Shown piece after piece: positions 7,900 to 15,853 of a DNA stretch of 64,000 nt. This DNA comes from Dyella marensis (GTDB lineage Bacteria; Pseudomonadota; Gammaproteobacteria; Xanthomonadales; Rhodanobacteraceae). The stretch's first letter is position 1, and every line of letters starts with the position of its first letter. The stretch lies in NCBI RefSeq assembly GCF_900112865.1, contig NZ_FONH01000002.1, positions 354,713 through 418,712 of the forward strand, read 5' to 3'. The notes below the pieces were generated by a model. It was not told the origin of the DNA. It saw only the letters and a program-made list of their open reading frames with translations, and ran no database searches. The position numbers and the translations under genes were made by a program.

Positions 7900-8475
7900 A
7901 CTCACAGCGTGTGTTGAAGCGCCGGGAAGGCCCGGCACGAGCGAGAGCGTACCGCTGCGGCAAAGCATCGCCAGGCCATCACCAGGTGACCCCTTCCTGC
8001 GCGGCACAAGGGGTACAGATCAGGTCACTTGGGAGTTTCCGGTAACCGAGCCGGTGAACACTCGGAGGGTCCCTACCTTGCACTGGGCAAACGAACGGGC
8101 GTAACGGCCCAGCCCAAGTGTCCTGATCTGTACGGCAGTGAATGCGCAGGCTGATGCGCTTCGAGAGCGTCACGGACCCACGAGCCTCTGAAATCGACAT
8201 GAGTCCAAGCCGGGTGAAGTCGAGTGCAGCACCGGCCACTGCCAATGAACGCGATTCAACAGGGAGCGCAAGGGGCAAGACATACCGGCGGATGCGTGGA
8301 CAGGCGCAATCCGCACGAGCTTTAGCCGGTCGCCTGTTCGCCCCGCTCCCGCGCCAAGACGGCCCGCCTATTCGGCTACTGGTGGGCGGAAGACAGGACC
8401 CGGCGCCGCCGAGTTGTAGGGCGCCGGGCACCACCAGACACAACACGCCGGCCTGAAGCCGGCAAGGGATTTCAG
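7900..8475 (+). ncRNA. candidate structured RNA or leader within the phage operon
   Basis: From 7784 to 8475 I see no credible coding frame. It holds many complementary segments: hairpin GCCGGG/CCCGGC (7921-7936); ACCCCTT/AAGGGGT (7989-7995/8008-8014); a ten-pair helix 7982-7991/8023-8032; a 21-pair long-range helix 8013-8033/8113-8133 with one mismatch; nested helices 8262-8268/8344-8350 around 8298-8306/8331-8339; a nine-pair hairpin CCCGGCGCC/GGCGCCGGG (8399-8407/8420-8428); and a hairpin 8447-8463 just before the next ribosome site. Some are mutually exclusive, as in a switch. Transcript ends are unknown and I match it to no known RNA class. Confidence 0.5.
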
Positions 8476-9252
8476 ATGCAAGGGAACACGATCCAGCAGC
8501 TGCTTGCCGACCGCATTGATACCTTCGCGACCGGCGACAAGCCCACCGAGATCATCGACAAGGCCGTCGAAAAGCTCTTCAAGGAGCTGATCGACGAATC
8601 GTTCAAATCGTGGGGTGATTTCGGCACCGCGGTGAAGGCATCCGTGAAGGCTGCCATGCCGTCGAACGTGTCCGACATGTTCGAGCTGACGCGCTACAAC
8701 AGCCTCATCATCAATTCCCTCCGCGAGCGCTGGCAGGCCTCCACGATCGGCGATGACTTTCTGCGCCGCGCCAATGCGGCGCTGGACGAAGTGCTGCGCG
8801 AGGATGCCATTCCCGCCCAGGTTCGCCTGAGCGAACTGCTTGAGGCATTCGTCGAGTCCCACGCCGAAGACGCAGCGGAGAAAGGCTGGGATCGTCCGCA
8901 CGTTCGCATCAAAGAGGACGAGGGAATCGTCTCGGCTCGCTTCATCCATATCGCGTTCGACGAAGAACCGGAAGAAGACTATTTGAGCGGGCGATCGCTT
9001 TCGCGCCTGACGCAAAGCCGGCGCGAGGATCATCAGTTCAAGAACCGAGTGTCCGTGCACTTGCTAGGTGAAACGGACGACAGCCACCCCTTCGGTCGCG
9101 TCTATCACGCACGCCTCGAAGGCCAGCCCGTCGGCCGTGACTTCTCGATTCGCAATCGCTGGGAACGTCTGCTCGCTGCCCTCTACTTCGGCGTTGCGGA
9201 CTTGATCATCGATTGCGACGAGTACGACGTCAGCTATCCGGGCCGAGATTGA
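8476..9252 (+). CDS. hypothetical phage protein
   Basis: 258 residues, AAGGGA ahead of the ATG. The N-terminal half is helical and acidic (ADRIDTFATGDKPTEIIDKAVEKLFKELIDE); the C-terminal half is mixed with a short SFKSW-like aromatic pattern and a D/E-rich end. No motifs recognised. It lies directly downstream of the structured region, so any regulation by that RNA would act first on this gene. Confidence 0.65.
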   Translation: MQGNTIQQLLADRIDTFATGDKPTEIIDKAVEKLFKELIDESFKSWGDFGTAVKASVKAAMPSNVSDMFELTRYNSLIINSLRERWQASTIGDDFLRRANAALDEVLREDAIPAQVRLSELLEAFVESHAEDAAEKGWDRPHVRIKEDEGIVSARFIHIAFDEEPEEDYLSGRSLSRLTQSRREDHQFKNRVSVHLLGETDDSHPFGRVYHARLEGQPVGRDFSIRNRWERLLAALYFGVADLIIDCDEYDVSYPGRD

Positions 9253-9262
9253 GGCGTAGGCC

Positions 9263-9484
9263 ATGCAGCAGCGCGGCGGCGCCCTCCCGAAGGAATGGCA
9301 GTCCTGGCCACAGGACCTGCCGCCGCGCGCCGCGCTGATCCGATGCTGCGGTCACTGCACGCACTTCATCCCCAACCCCCGCAATCCCGCCGCCGGCATC
9401 GGCGACTGCGATATCGGCCGCGGCAATCACTTCCCCATGGAGCAGCACAACTGCTCCGGCTTCCAGCGAGACACGTCCAAGTGA
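9263..9484 (+). CDS. small Cys-rich, probably zinc-binding phage protein
   Basis: 73 residues. Cysteines at 28, 29, 32, 49 and 64 with nearby histidines (CCGHCTHF, GDCDIGRGNHF, QHNCSGF) form a compact metal-binding pattern. Known: similar small zinc-ribbon-like proteins are common in phage operons beside DNA-modification genes. Its stop overlaps the GTG of the helicase-methyltransferase gene, pointing to coupled expression. Confidence 0.65.
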   Translation: MQQRGGALPKEWQSWPQDLPPRAALIRCCGHCTHFIPNPRNPAAGIGDCDIGRGNHFPMEQHNCSGFQRDTSK

Positions 9485-12015
9485 CCGACGCCTACCGCCA
9501 ATTCCTCGAGCGCAAGGTCAAGATGGCTCCCGCGACGGGATTTCCCGTAGCGGACAGCGAGATCCATCCTCTGCTGCTGCCGCACCAGCGTGCTGGTGTG
9601 CGCTGGGCATGCGAGGGCGGGCGCCGCGCGCTGTTCGAGGCCTTCGGTCTGGGCAAGAGCGCGCAGCAGATCGAGATCCTGCGCCTGGCGCGCCAGCACG
9701 CCGGCGGCGCCGCGCTGATCGTCGTGCCGCTGGGCGTGCGCCAGGAGTTCAAGCGCGACGCCGCCATGCTGGGCGTGGAGACGCGGTTCGTCCGCACCAG
9801 CGCCGAGGTTGAACCGGCATTCGACGGCATCTACCTCACCAACTATGAGAGCGTCCGAGACAGCAAGCTCGATCCGAACCTCTTCACCGCCGCCAGCCTG
9901 GACGAGGCGTCCGTGCTGCGCAGCTTCGGGTCGAAGACCTACCAGACCTTCCTGATGCTGTTCGACCAGGTGAAGTACCGCTTCGTCGCCACGGCTACGC
10001 CGAGCCCGAACCGCTACAAGGAACTGATCCACTACGCCGGCTTCCTGGGCGTCATGGACACTGGCCAGGCACTCACGCGCTGGTTCAAGCGCGACAGCAC
10101 CAAGGCCAACAATCTCACCCTCTACCCGCACAAGGAGAAAGAGTTCTGGCTGTGGGTAGCCAGCTGGGCCCTCTTCCTGCAGAAGCCCAGCGACCTCGGT
10201 TTCAGCGACGACGGCTATCAGCTGCCGGAAATCACGGTGCACTACGTGGAGGTGCCGGTCGACCACGCCAGCGCCGACGCCGACCGCGACGGCCAGGGCA
10301 ACCTGTTCCGGGATGCCGCCCTCGGCGTGCGCAACGCCGCGCGCGAGAAGCGCGACACCCTCCCCGCGCGCGTCGCCGCGGTCCAGCAGATCCTGGCCAG
10401 CCGGCCCGACGAGCATTGGCTGCTCTGGCACGACCTGGAGGCCGAGCGCCACGCGCTGCAGGAAGCCATCCCGGATGCGGTCAGCATCTACGGCGACCAG
10501 GACCTGGACGAGCGCGAGCAGGCCGTCATCGACTTCAGCGAAGGCGACATCCGGATCCTGTCGGCCAAACCGGTGATCGCCGGCAGCGGCTGCAACTTCC
10601 AGCGCCATTGCCACCTGGCCGTCTATGCCGGCATCGGCTTCAAGTTCAACGACTTCATCCAGTCCATCCACCGCATCCAGCGCTTCCTGCAAACGCGCCC
10701 CGTCGAGGTCTGGATCGTCTATGCCGAAAGCGAGCGCGAGGTGCTGGCGACCTTGCAGGCGAAGTGGGCGCGTCACGTCGAGATGGTCAACAAGATGAGC
10801 GACATCATTCGGGAGTACGGCCTGAGTCACCAGGCAATGGCCAACATCCTGCAGCGCTCAATCGGCGTGGAGCGGATCGAGGCTTCGGGCGAGGGATGGC
10901 AGGTCTCCAATAACGATAGCGTCTACGAGATGCGGTTGATCGAGGACAACAGCCTCGACCTGATCGTCACGTCGATCCCCTTCGCCAACCATTACGAGTA
11001 CAGCCCCAGCTACAACGACTTGGGGCATACCGACGACAATAAGCATTTCTGGGCGCAGATGGACTTTCTGACGCCGCAGCTGCTGCGCGCGCTCAAGCCC
11101 GGCCGCATCGCCTGCATCCACGTCAAGGATCGCATCCAGTTCGGCGCGGTCACCGGCGCCGGCGTGCCCACTGTCAGCCCCTTCCATGCCGAAGCCATCG
11201 CCCACTACGCCGGGATGCCCGACCTGGGCATCAAAGGGCACGGCTTCGACTACCTGGGCCTGATCACCGTCGTCACCGACGTCGTGCGCGAGAACAACCA
11301 GACCTATCGGCTCAGCTGGTCGGAGCAGTGCAAGGACGCCACCAAGATGGGCGCCGGCTCGCCGGAATACATCCTGATCCTGCACAAGCCTCAGACGGAC
11401 CGCTCGCGCGGCTATGCCGACGAACGGGTGCGCAAGTCGAAGCAGGAATACACGCGCGCCCGCTGGCAGGTCGACGCACACGCCTTCTGGCGCTCCAGCG
11501 GCAACCGCCTTCTGACGCCGGAGGAGCTGGCCAGCCTGCCGCCGGACCAGCTGTCGAAGGTGTTCACCCAGTACAGCCTGGCGGCCACCTACGACTATGA
11601 GGCCCATGTGCGCATCGGCGAGGAGCTGGAAGCGCGCGGCGCGCTGCCGGCGACGTTCATGTCCCTGGCGCCCGGCAGCCACCACCCCGACGTGTGGCAC
11701 GACGTCATCCGCATGCTGACGCTCAACGGTGAGCAGACGCGCAAGGGCCTGGAAAACCACATCTGCCCGCTGCAGTTCGACATCGTCGACCGCCTCATCA
11801 ATCGCTTCAGCAACAAGGGCGACCTGGTCTTCGACCCCTTCGGCGGACTGTTCACCGTGCCGTTCCGTGCCCTGAAGCTTGGCCGCCGCGGCCGCGCCGT
11901 GGAGCTCAGCACGCCTTACTTCATGGACGGCGTGAAGCACCTGCAGGCGGCCGAGCGCGAGCTCGCGATGCCGTCCCTCTTCGACACCCTTCCCGACCAG
12001 GAGCAGGCGGCATGA
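9481..12015 (+). CDS. SNF2-like helicase fused to a DNA methyltransferase
   Basis: 844 residues from a GTG overlapping the previous stop (a longer frame upstream overlaps that gene). Helicase part: Walker A GLGKS (56-60), motif II DEAS (141-144), TATP (171-174) and a final arginine motif QSIHRIQR (394-401). Methyltransferase part: catalytic motif TSIPF (497-501), a variant of the usual SPPF/DPPY, and the AdoMet motif DPFGGLF (785-791), a variant of DPFxGSG. Motif IV preceding motif I is the beta-class amino-methyltransferase order. Known: phages carry such fusions to modify their own DNA or as antirestriction factors. No nuclease domain or separate restriction gene is seen nearby. Confidence 0.85.
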   Translation: MTDAYRQFLERKVKMAPATGFPVADSEIHPLLLPHQRAGVRWACEGGRRALFEAFGLGKSAQQIEILRLARQHAGGAALIVVPLGVRQEFKRDAAMLGVETRFVRTSAEVEPAFDGIYLTNYESVRDSKLDPNLFTAASLDEASVLRSFGSKTYQTFLMLFDQVKYRFVATATPSPNRYKELIHYAGFLGVMDTGQALTRWFKRDSTKANNLTLYPHKEKEFWLWVASWALFLQKPSDLGFSDDGYQLPEITVHYVEVPVDHASADADRDGQGNLFRDAALGVRNAAREKRDTLPARVAAVQQILASRPDEHWLLWHDLEAERHALQEAIPDAVSIYGDQDLDEREQAVIDFSEGDIRILSAKPVIAGSGCNFQRHCHLAVYAGIGFKFNDFIQSIHRIQRFLQTRPVEVWIVYAESEREVLATLQAKWARHVEMVNKMSDIIREYGLSHQAMANILQRSIGVERIEASGEGWQVSNNDSVYEMRLIEDNSLDLIVTSIPFANHYEYSPSYNDLGHTDDNKHFWAQMDFLTPQLLRALKPGRIACIHVKDRIQFGAVTGAGVPTVSPFHAEAIAHYAGMPDLGIKGHGFDYLGLITVVTDVVRENNQTYRLSWSEQCKDATKMGAGSPEYILILHKPQTDRSRGYADERVRKSKQEYTRARWQVDAHAFWRSSGNRLLTPEELASLPPDQLSKVFTQYSLAATYDYEAHVRIGEELEARGALPATFMSLAPGSHHPDVWHDVIRMLTLNGEQTRKGLENHICPLQFDIVDRLINRFSNKGDLVFDPFGGLFTVPFRALKLGRRGRAVELSTPYFMDGVKHLQAAERELAMPSLFDTLPDQEQAA

Positions 12016-12065
12016 ACACCTTGGATGCCGCCTGCTGCTGTCCGGATCCGAAAGCTGATTGCAGG

Positions 12066-12329
12066 TCAGCCGTGCTTCGCCCAACGCTTCCTCAGATTGC
12101 CCACGGTGCTGTCGATGTGCGCCTTCACTCCGCTGGGATAGATGAGCCGGACGCTTCCCTTCGGAAGTTTGAAAACCCGCTCAATCACGTTGACGGCATT
12201 CTGGATGGATCCGTCGTCATGCAGCACGGTCTGCCGACGCGGCTTCACCGCCCTCTTGGCTGTTGCCTTCTTGGTCCCGGCCTTCTTCGAAGCTGCCTTT
12301 GCGGCCTTGGCCGCTTTCTTCACTGCCAT
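12066..12329 (-). CDS. small Lys/Ala-rich DNA-binding-like protein, antisense to the operon
   Basis: 87 residues with an AGAGGGG ribosome site seven bases before the ATG. The first 32 residues are a histone-H1-like Lys/Ala tail (KKAAKAAKAASKKAGTKKA), followed by a small folded region (NAVNVIERVFKLPKGSVRLI) ending in a basic helix. Inferred nucleoid-associated or DNA-compacting protein. It is transcribed against the operon and sits in a gap between plus-strand genes, suggesting an independently expressed cargo gene. Confidence 0.72.
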   Translation of the reverse strand: MAVKKAAKAAKAASKKAGTKKATAKRAVKPRRQTVLHDDGSIQNAVNVIERVFKLPKGSVRLIYPSGVKAHIDSTVGNLRKRWAKHG

Positions 12330-12394
12330 GTGATTACCCCTCTGTGGTACAGCTCGGCTGGCAGCCTAGCACCGGAATTGCGCGGGGTGCACGC

Positions 12395-13078
12395 ATGACC
12401 ATCCCGGCCTATCCCTTGTCCTGGCCGGTGGGCTGGAAGCGTACGCCGGCGGCGGATCGCAGCCGCGCCCGGTTCAATCGCCAGACCGTCACGCAATACC
12501 GCATGGGCGATGGCAGCACCAACAGCTACCGCGGCAAGGCCCAGGTGACGATCGCCGAAGCGACCGGGCGCGTCCGTGCCGAGCTGGTTCGTATGGGAAT
12601 TGCGGACGACGACCTGGTCATCAGCACCAACCTCGCGCTCCGCCTCGATGGCCTGCCGCGCAGTGGCCAGCGCGAGCCGGATGATCCGGGCGTGGCGGTT
12701 TACTGGACCGATCGCTTCGACCTCTCCGTGCCACCCAAATGTATGGCGGTCGACAGATACGATCGGGTGGCCGACAACCTCGCCGCCGTCGCCGCCACCC
12801 TGGAAGCCATGCGCGCGATCGAGCGCCACGGCGGCGCCGAGGTACTCAACCGGGCCTTCGAGGGCTTCGCTGCCCTTCCTGGGCCGGCTGCTGGCCAGCG
12901 CATCCACTGGAGCGAGGTGCTCGGCTGCGCCCGCGACGCGCGGATGTCCGAGATCCGCGACGCGCATCTGCGCGCCCGCTCCGCCGCTCATCCCGACCGC
13001 GGCGGCACCGCCGCCGAGTTCCAGGCAGTCAACCAAGCCTTCAGCGAGGCCTGCCGCGAGCACGAGGTGGAATCGTGA
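12395..13078 (+). CDS. phage protein with a C-terminal J domain
   Basis: 227 residues; ATG chosen because the upstream in-frame part is antisense to the small basic protein gene. The last 55 residues form a short J domain: WSEVLGCARDARMSEIRDAHL, then the diagnostic HPD at 199-201 (SAAHPDRGGTAAEFQAVNQAF). Known: the HPD motif stimulates the ATPase of DnaK. Inferred: the phage recruits host DnaK to a step specified by the N-terminal part, which I do not recognise. Confidence 0.75.
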   Translation: MTIPAYPLSWPVGWKRTPAADRSRARFNRQTVTQYRMGDGSTNSYRGKAQVTIAEATGRVRAELVRMGIADDDLVISTNLALRLDGLPRSGQREPDDPGVAVYWTDRFDLSVPPKCMAVDRYDRVADNLAAVAATLEAMRAIERHGGAEVLNRAFEGFAALPGPAAGQRIHWSEVLGCARDARMSEIRDAHLRARSAAHPDRGGTAAEFQAVNQAFSEACREHEVES

Positions 13079-13323
13079 AGAACTCCCCCGACACCCTTCG
13101 AGCCCGGGCCACCAGCTGCGCGCGGGCGCGCGACACGCTCACCCAGGTCGCCCGCCTGATCGACACCGCCATCAACCATGCCGTCGACGGCCGGTGCCAG
13201 CCCCAGGTCACCGCCGCCCTCACACGCGCTCAGCGCGACATCTCCGCCGCCCAGGGCCATGCCGAAACCCGCAGGCAGCGCTGGCTGAAGAAGGCCGACA
13301 AACAGGACGCTTCCGATGAGTAA
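13075..13323 (+). CDS. small hypothetical phage protein
   Basis: 82 residues, GTG overlapping the previous stop. Almost entirely helical and basic, with a probable coiled coil (TLTQVARLIDTAINHAV and AALTRAQRDISAAQGHAE). The following gene starts eight bases before its end. Function unknown. Confidence 0.6.
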   Translation: MKNSPDTLRARATSCARARDTLTQVARLIDTAINHAVDGRCQPQVTAALTRAQRDISAAQGHAETRRQRWLKKADKQDASDE

Positions 13324-14794
13324 CCACCTTCCACCCCTCTGCATCTACCACGGCAACTGCCTGGACGGCTTCGGCGCGGCATGGGTCGTGCGCCAGGCGA
13401 ACCCCGATGCCGAGTGCATCCCCGCGCGCTACGGCGCGCCGGCGCCGTACGTCGCTGGCCGCACCGTCTACATCGTGGACTTCAGCTATCCGCGCGACGT
13501 CCTGCTCGCCATGGCCGCAAAGGCCCACCGGGTCGTGATCATCGATCACCACAAGTCCGCGGCGGAGCAGCTGATCGACCTTCCTGCGAACGTGCTGACT
13601 GTGTTCTCGATGGAGCAGTCCGGCTGCATGCTGGCCTGGAAGCACTTCTTCCCCGACCAGTGCGCGCCGCCGCTCCTGGTGCACATCCAGGATCAAGATC
13701 TCTGGCAGTTCGAAATGCCACTGACGAAGACCCTAATGGCGGCACTGATGAGCCACCCCTACGACTTCATGCTCTGGGATCGGCTGATGCAGGATCCTGT
13801 GCATATGCTGGCAAAGGATGGCGAGGCGATCCTTCGAAAGCACCGGAAGGATCTGGCGGAGCTGCTTCCCAACGCCCAGCGCATGACCATCGGCGGGCAC
13901 GACGTCCCAGCCATCAATCTGCCCTATCAGTACGCCAGCGACGCCGGCGAAGCGCTCTCCCAAGGCGAGCCGTTCGCCGCGGTCTACATCGACGAGCCGG
14001 ACGGCCGGAGGTTCAGCCTGCGCAGCTCGAAGGCGGGCATGGACGTGGCCGCGATTGCCAGCCAGTACGGCGGCGGCGGCCATGAGCACGCGGCCGGCTT
14101 CAAGGTTACCCGCGATCATTACCTCGTCACCGGCATGTCGCAGGACGCACCACCTGGATGGAAGGTCGTACCGCTCGAACCTATGCCGGAGATCATCGGC
14201 GCGGCGGCTGCCGCAGCATGGCCCGTTCCATCAGCGAAAGACATGGAGCTGGCGCGTAAGGCTGCGTTGATTGTCCTGCACAGCATGATGGCGCCGGCCG
14301 AAGGCGCATCCCTCGATGCATGCGCCGCAGCCATCGCCACCATGGCGCCAGCCTATCGCGCCATGGTCGCAGCCGCCCCGACGCTCGCCGGGCAGCACTC
14401 GTTCCAGTGGCGCGTATCCGAATGGATGCGCCAGTGCTTTATCCCGTCGCTGTACAGCGACATGACCGAACGCGGCGACCGCCTGCTAGAAGAGGTGCTT
14501 GAGCTGCTGCAGGCGCATGGCTACGACCGCTCGCGCGTCGCTACGCTGGTCGATTACGTCTTCGGTCGCCCCATCGGCGACCCCGCGCAGGAAGTCGGCG
14601 GCGTGATGGTGACGCTTGCGGGTTTCTGCTGGATCGCCGGCCTAAACATGCACGCCGCCGGCGAAACCGAGCTGGCGCGGATCTCGCAGCCCGAGGTCAT
14701 GAGGAAAATCCAGCGCAAGCAGCAGGCCAAGAACGCGCTGCACTTCGATACCCCACTGCCCGGCGATGCCAGCGACAAGGTCGGAGTGCCATGA
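13316..14794 (+). CDS. DHH phosphoesterase fused to a MazG-like domain
   Basis: 492 residues. Residues 1-270 are a DHH/DHHA1 phosphoesterase: YHGNCLDGFGAAW, VDFSYP, the signature IIDHHK (DHH at 77-79), QDQDLW, and GGGGHEHAAGF (His256) of the DHHA1 part. Residues about 350-492 look like an all-alpha MazG-type NTP pyrophosphohydrolase, with a metal-binding Glu cluster RLLEEVLELL (392-396) and later DPAQEVGG. Known: DHH/DHHA1 enzymes hydrolyse short oligonucleotides or cyclic dinucleotides; MazG enzymes hydrolyse NTPs or (p)ppGpp. Inferred: a nucleotide-scavenging or signal-degrading enzyme used during phage growth. Confidence 0.8.
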   Translation: MSNHLPPLCIYHGNCLDGFGAAWVVRQANPDAECIPARYGAPAPYVAGRTVYIVDFSYPRDVLLAMAAKAHRVVIIDHHKSAAEQLIDLPANVLTVFSMEQSGCMLAWKHFFPDQCAPPLLVHIQDQDLWQFEMPLTKTLMAALMSHPYDFMLWDRLMQDPVHMLAKDGEAILRKHRKDLAELLPNAQRMTIGGHDVPAINLPYQYASDAGEALSQGEPFAAVYIDEPDGRRFSLRSSKAGMDVAAIASQYGGGGHEHAAGFKVTRDHYLVTGMSQDAPPGWKVVPLEPMPEIIGAAAAAAWPVPSAKDMELARKAALIVLHSMMAPAEGASLDACAAAIATMAPAYRAMVAAAPTLAGQHSFQWRVSEWMRQCFIPSLYSDMTERGDRLLEEVLELLQAHGYDRSRVATLVDYVFGRPIGDPAQEVGGVMVTLAGFCWIAGLNMHAAGETELARISQPEVMRKIQRKQQAKNALHFDTPLPGDASDKVGVP

Positions 14795-14994
14795 GCGAAT
14801 CACTTGCCGAGGCGCTGCCGCGCGAGATCGAGCGCGTGCAAGAACTTCTCCCGCTCTACGACGCGATCCCCACCGGGATCTTCGCCGCCACCATGATGCG
14901 CGAGTCGATCAAAACCGCGCAAGACGCGATGGTCGCCGGTGACGTCGTCCAGATGATCCGAAGCTATGAGGATCTGCAGGGGTACAAGGCATGA
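14791..14994 (+). CDS. small hypothetical phage protein
   Basis: 67 residues, ATG overlapping the upstream stop. All-helical and acidic (LPREIERVQELLPLYDAI, MMRESIKTAQDAMVAGD). Coupled to the next gene by ATGA overlap. Function unknown. Confidence 0.6.
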   Translation: MSESLAEALPREIERVQELLPLYDAIPTGIFAATMMRESIKTAQDAMVAGDVVQMIRSYEDLQGYKA

Positions 14995-15368
14995 GCACGC
15001 ACGGCGGCAAGGTTCCGGGCTCAATTAAAGCGCCTGTCAAGGATTACTTGACGGTTGACTCGCCCTCTTTGGCAACTGCCGAGGATTCCTCGGGGGTTGG
15101 ATCGGCCGCTAACGCCGCGTTGCGGCACGTCACCGTGACGCTCGGCCGCGAGCTTTTTCGCTTCGATTCCTTCCAGCAGTGGGTGAACAAGGCGCAGTCC
15201 TGGTTCATGCGCTCCGGCGTTCCTTCTTCGCAGGTTCTCTGCGTCGACGCCACCGGCCGCATCTGCAGCATGGGTAAGCAATTCATGTCCGCCCGAGACC
15301 GCGGCGCTTTTCCCGTGATCGTCTATCACATCGACCTCGAGCCGATCGCCGCTAAGGAGGTCATATGA
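14991..15368 (+). CDS. hypothetical phage protein
   Basis: 125 residues. A disordered N-terminus is followed by a folded segment (VTVTLGRELFRFDSFQQWVNKAQSWF) and a beta-rich end containing VLCVDATGRICSMGKQFMSARD. No family recognised. A consensus AGGAGGT lies near its 3' end, but the frame that would use it is antisense to two better genes. Confidence 0.6.
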   Translation: MSTHGGKVPGSIKAPVKDYLTVDSPSLATAEDSSGVGSAANAALRHVTVTLGRELFRFDSFQQWVNKAQSWFMRSGVPSSQVLCVDATGRICSMGKQFMSARDRGAFPVIVYHIDLEPIAAKEVI

Positions 15369-15373
15369 GGTAC

Positions 15374-15577
15374 TCAGAACAGCCGGCGCCACGCCATCGT
15401 GGCCAGCACTTGGACTCTGGCGATCACGGCTCGAAATCGCGCCGTCGCGTTCGCTTCAATCCATGCGTCGCGGATATTGCTGATCCAGACCAGCACAAAG
15501 ATCAGAATACCGCCAACCATCATCCAGTCGGGTACCGCGCCACCATAGTGACCGTGCGGCACGAGCACACCAGCCAT
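15374..15577 (-). CDS. small membrane protein, antisense to the operon
   Basis: 67 residues, GGAGG seven bases before the ATG. One membrane helix (WMMVGGILIFVLVWISNI) between a short polar N-terminus and a basic C-terminal tail. It follows the gene at 15599-15853 by 21 bases, making a two-gene minus-strand unit inserted in the plus-strand operon. Confidence 0.6.
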   Translation of the reverse strand: MAGVLVPHGHYGGAVPDWMMVGGILIFVLVWISNIRDAWIEANATARFRAVIARVQVLATMAWRRLF

Positions 15578-15598
15578 GCTGAAACCTCCCGGCTGATG

Positions 15599-15853
15599 TC
15601 AGTCGTTCCGAAACTCGGTGATCAAATCATCTTCGTCATCGTCCGCGAGCTTCTTGATGGTGTCGAGGACAGCCGCACGGACGCCTTCTTCGGTGATGTG
15701 CTCCGGACCCTGCCGGTCGTAAAGGCGTCCGTTGCTGGTTCCAACGAGCGCCCCGCCCTTATGCACCACCGCGGACCAACTCACGTGGTTCTCGATGATG
15801 CCCCAGGTGTATCCGGCCTGGTAATGCCCAAAAATCACAACTGGATTGGCCAT
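15599..15853 (-). CDS. hypothetical protein, antisense to the operon
   Basis: 84 residues from ATG preceded by GGGGGA at seven bases. Compact N-terminal sheet (NPVVIFGHYQAGYTWGIIENH) with a LVGTSNGRLYDRQG loop, then an acidic helical tail ending DDDEDDLITEF. Function unknown. Its start codon overlaps, on the other strand, the start codon of the ASCH-like gene (shared CATG). Confidence 0.65.
   Translation of the reverse strand: MANPVVIFGHYQAGYTWGIIENHVSWSAVVHKGGALVGTSNGRLYDRQGPEHITEEGVRAAVLDTIKKLADDDEDDLITEFRND

Noticed and set aside
12012-12398. Plus-strand frame starting with ATGA overlap after the methyltransferase gene
   Set aside because: Protein is not globular-looking and is antisense to the better-supported small basic protein gene; may be a relict of a lost downstream gene.
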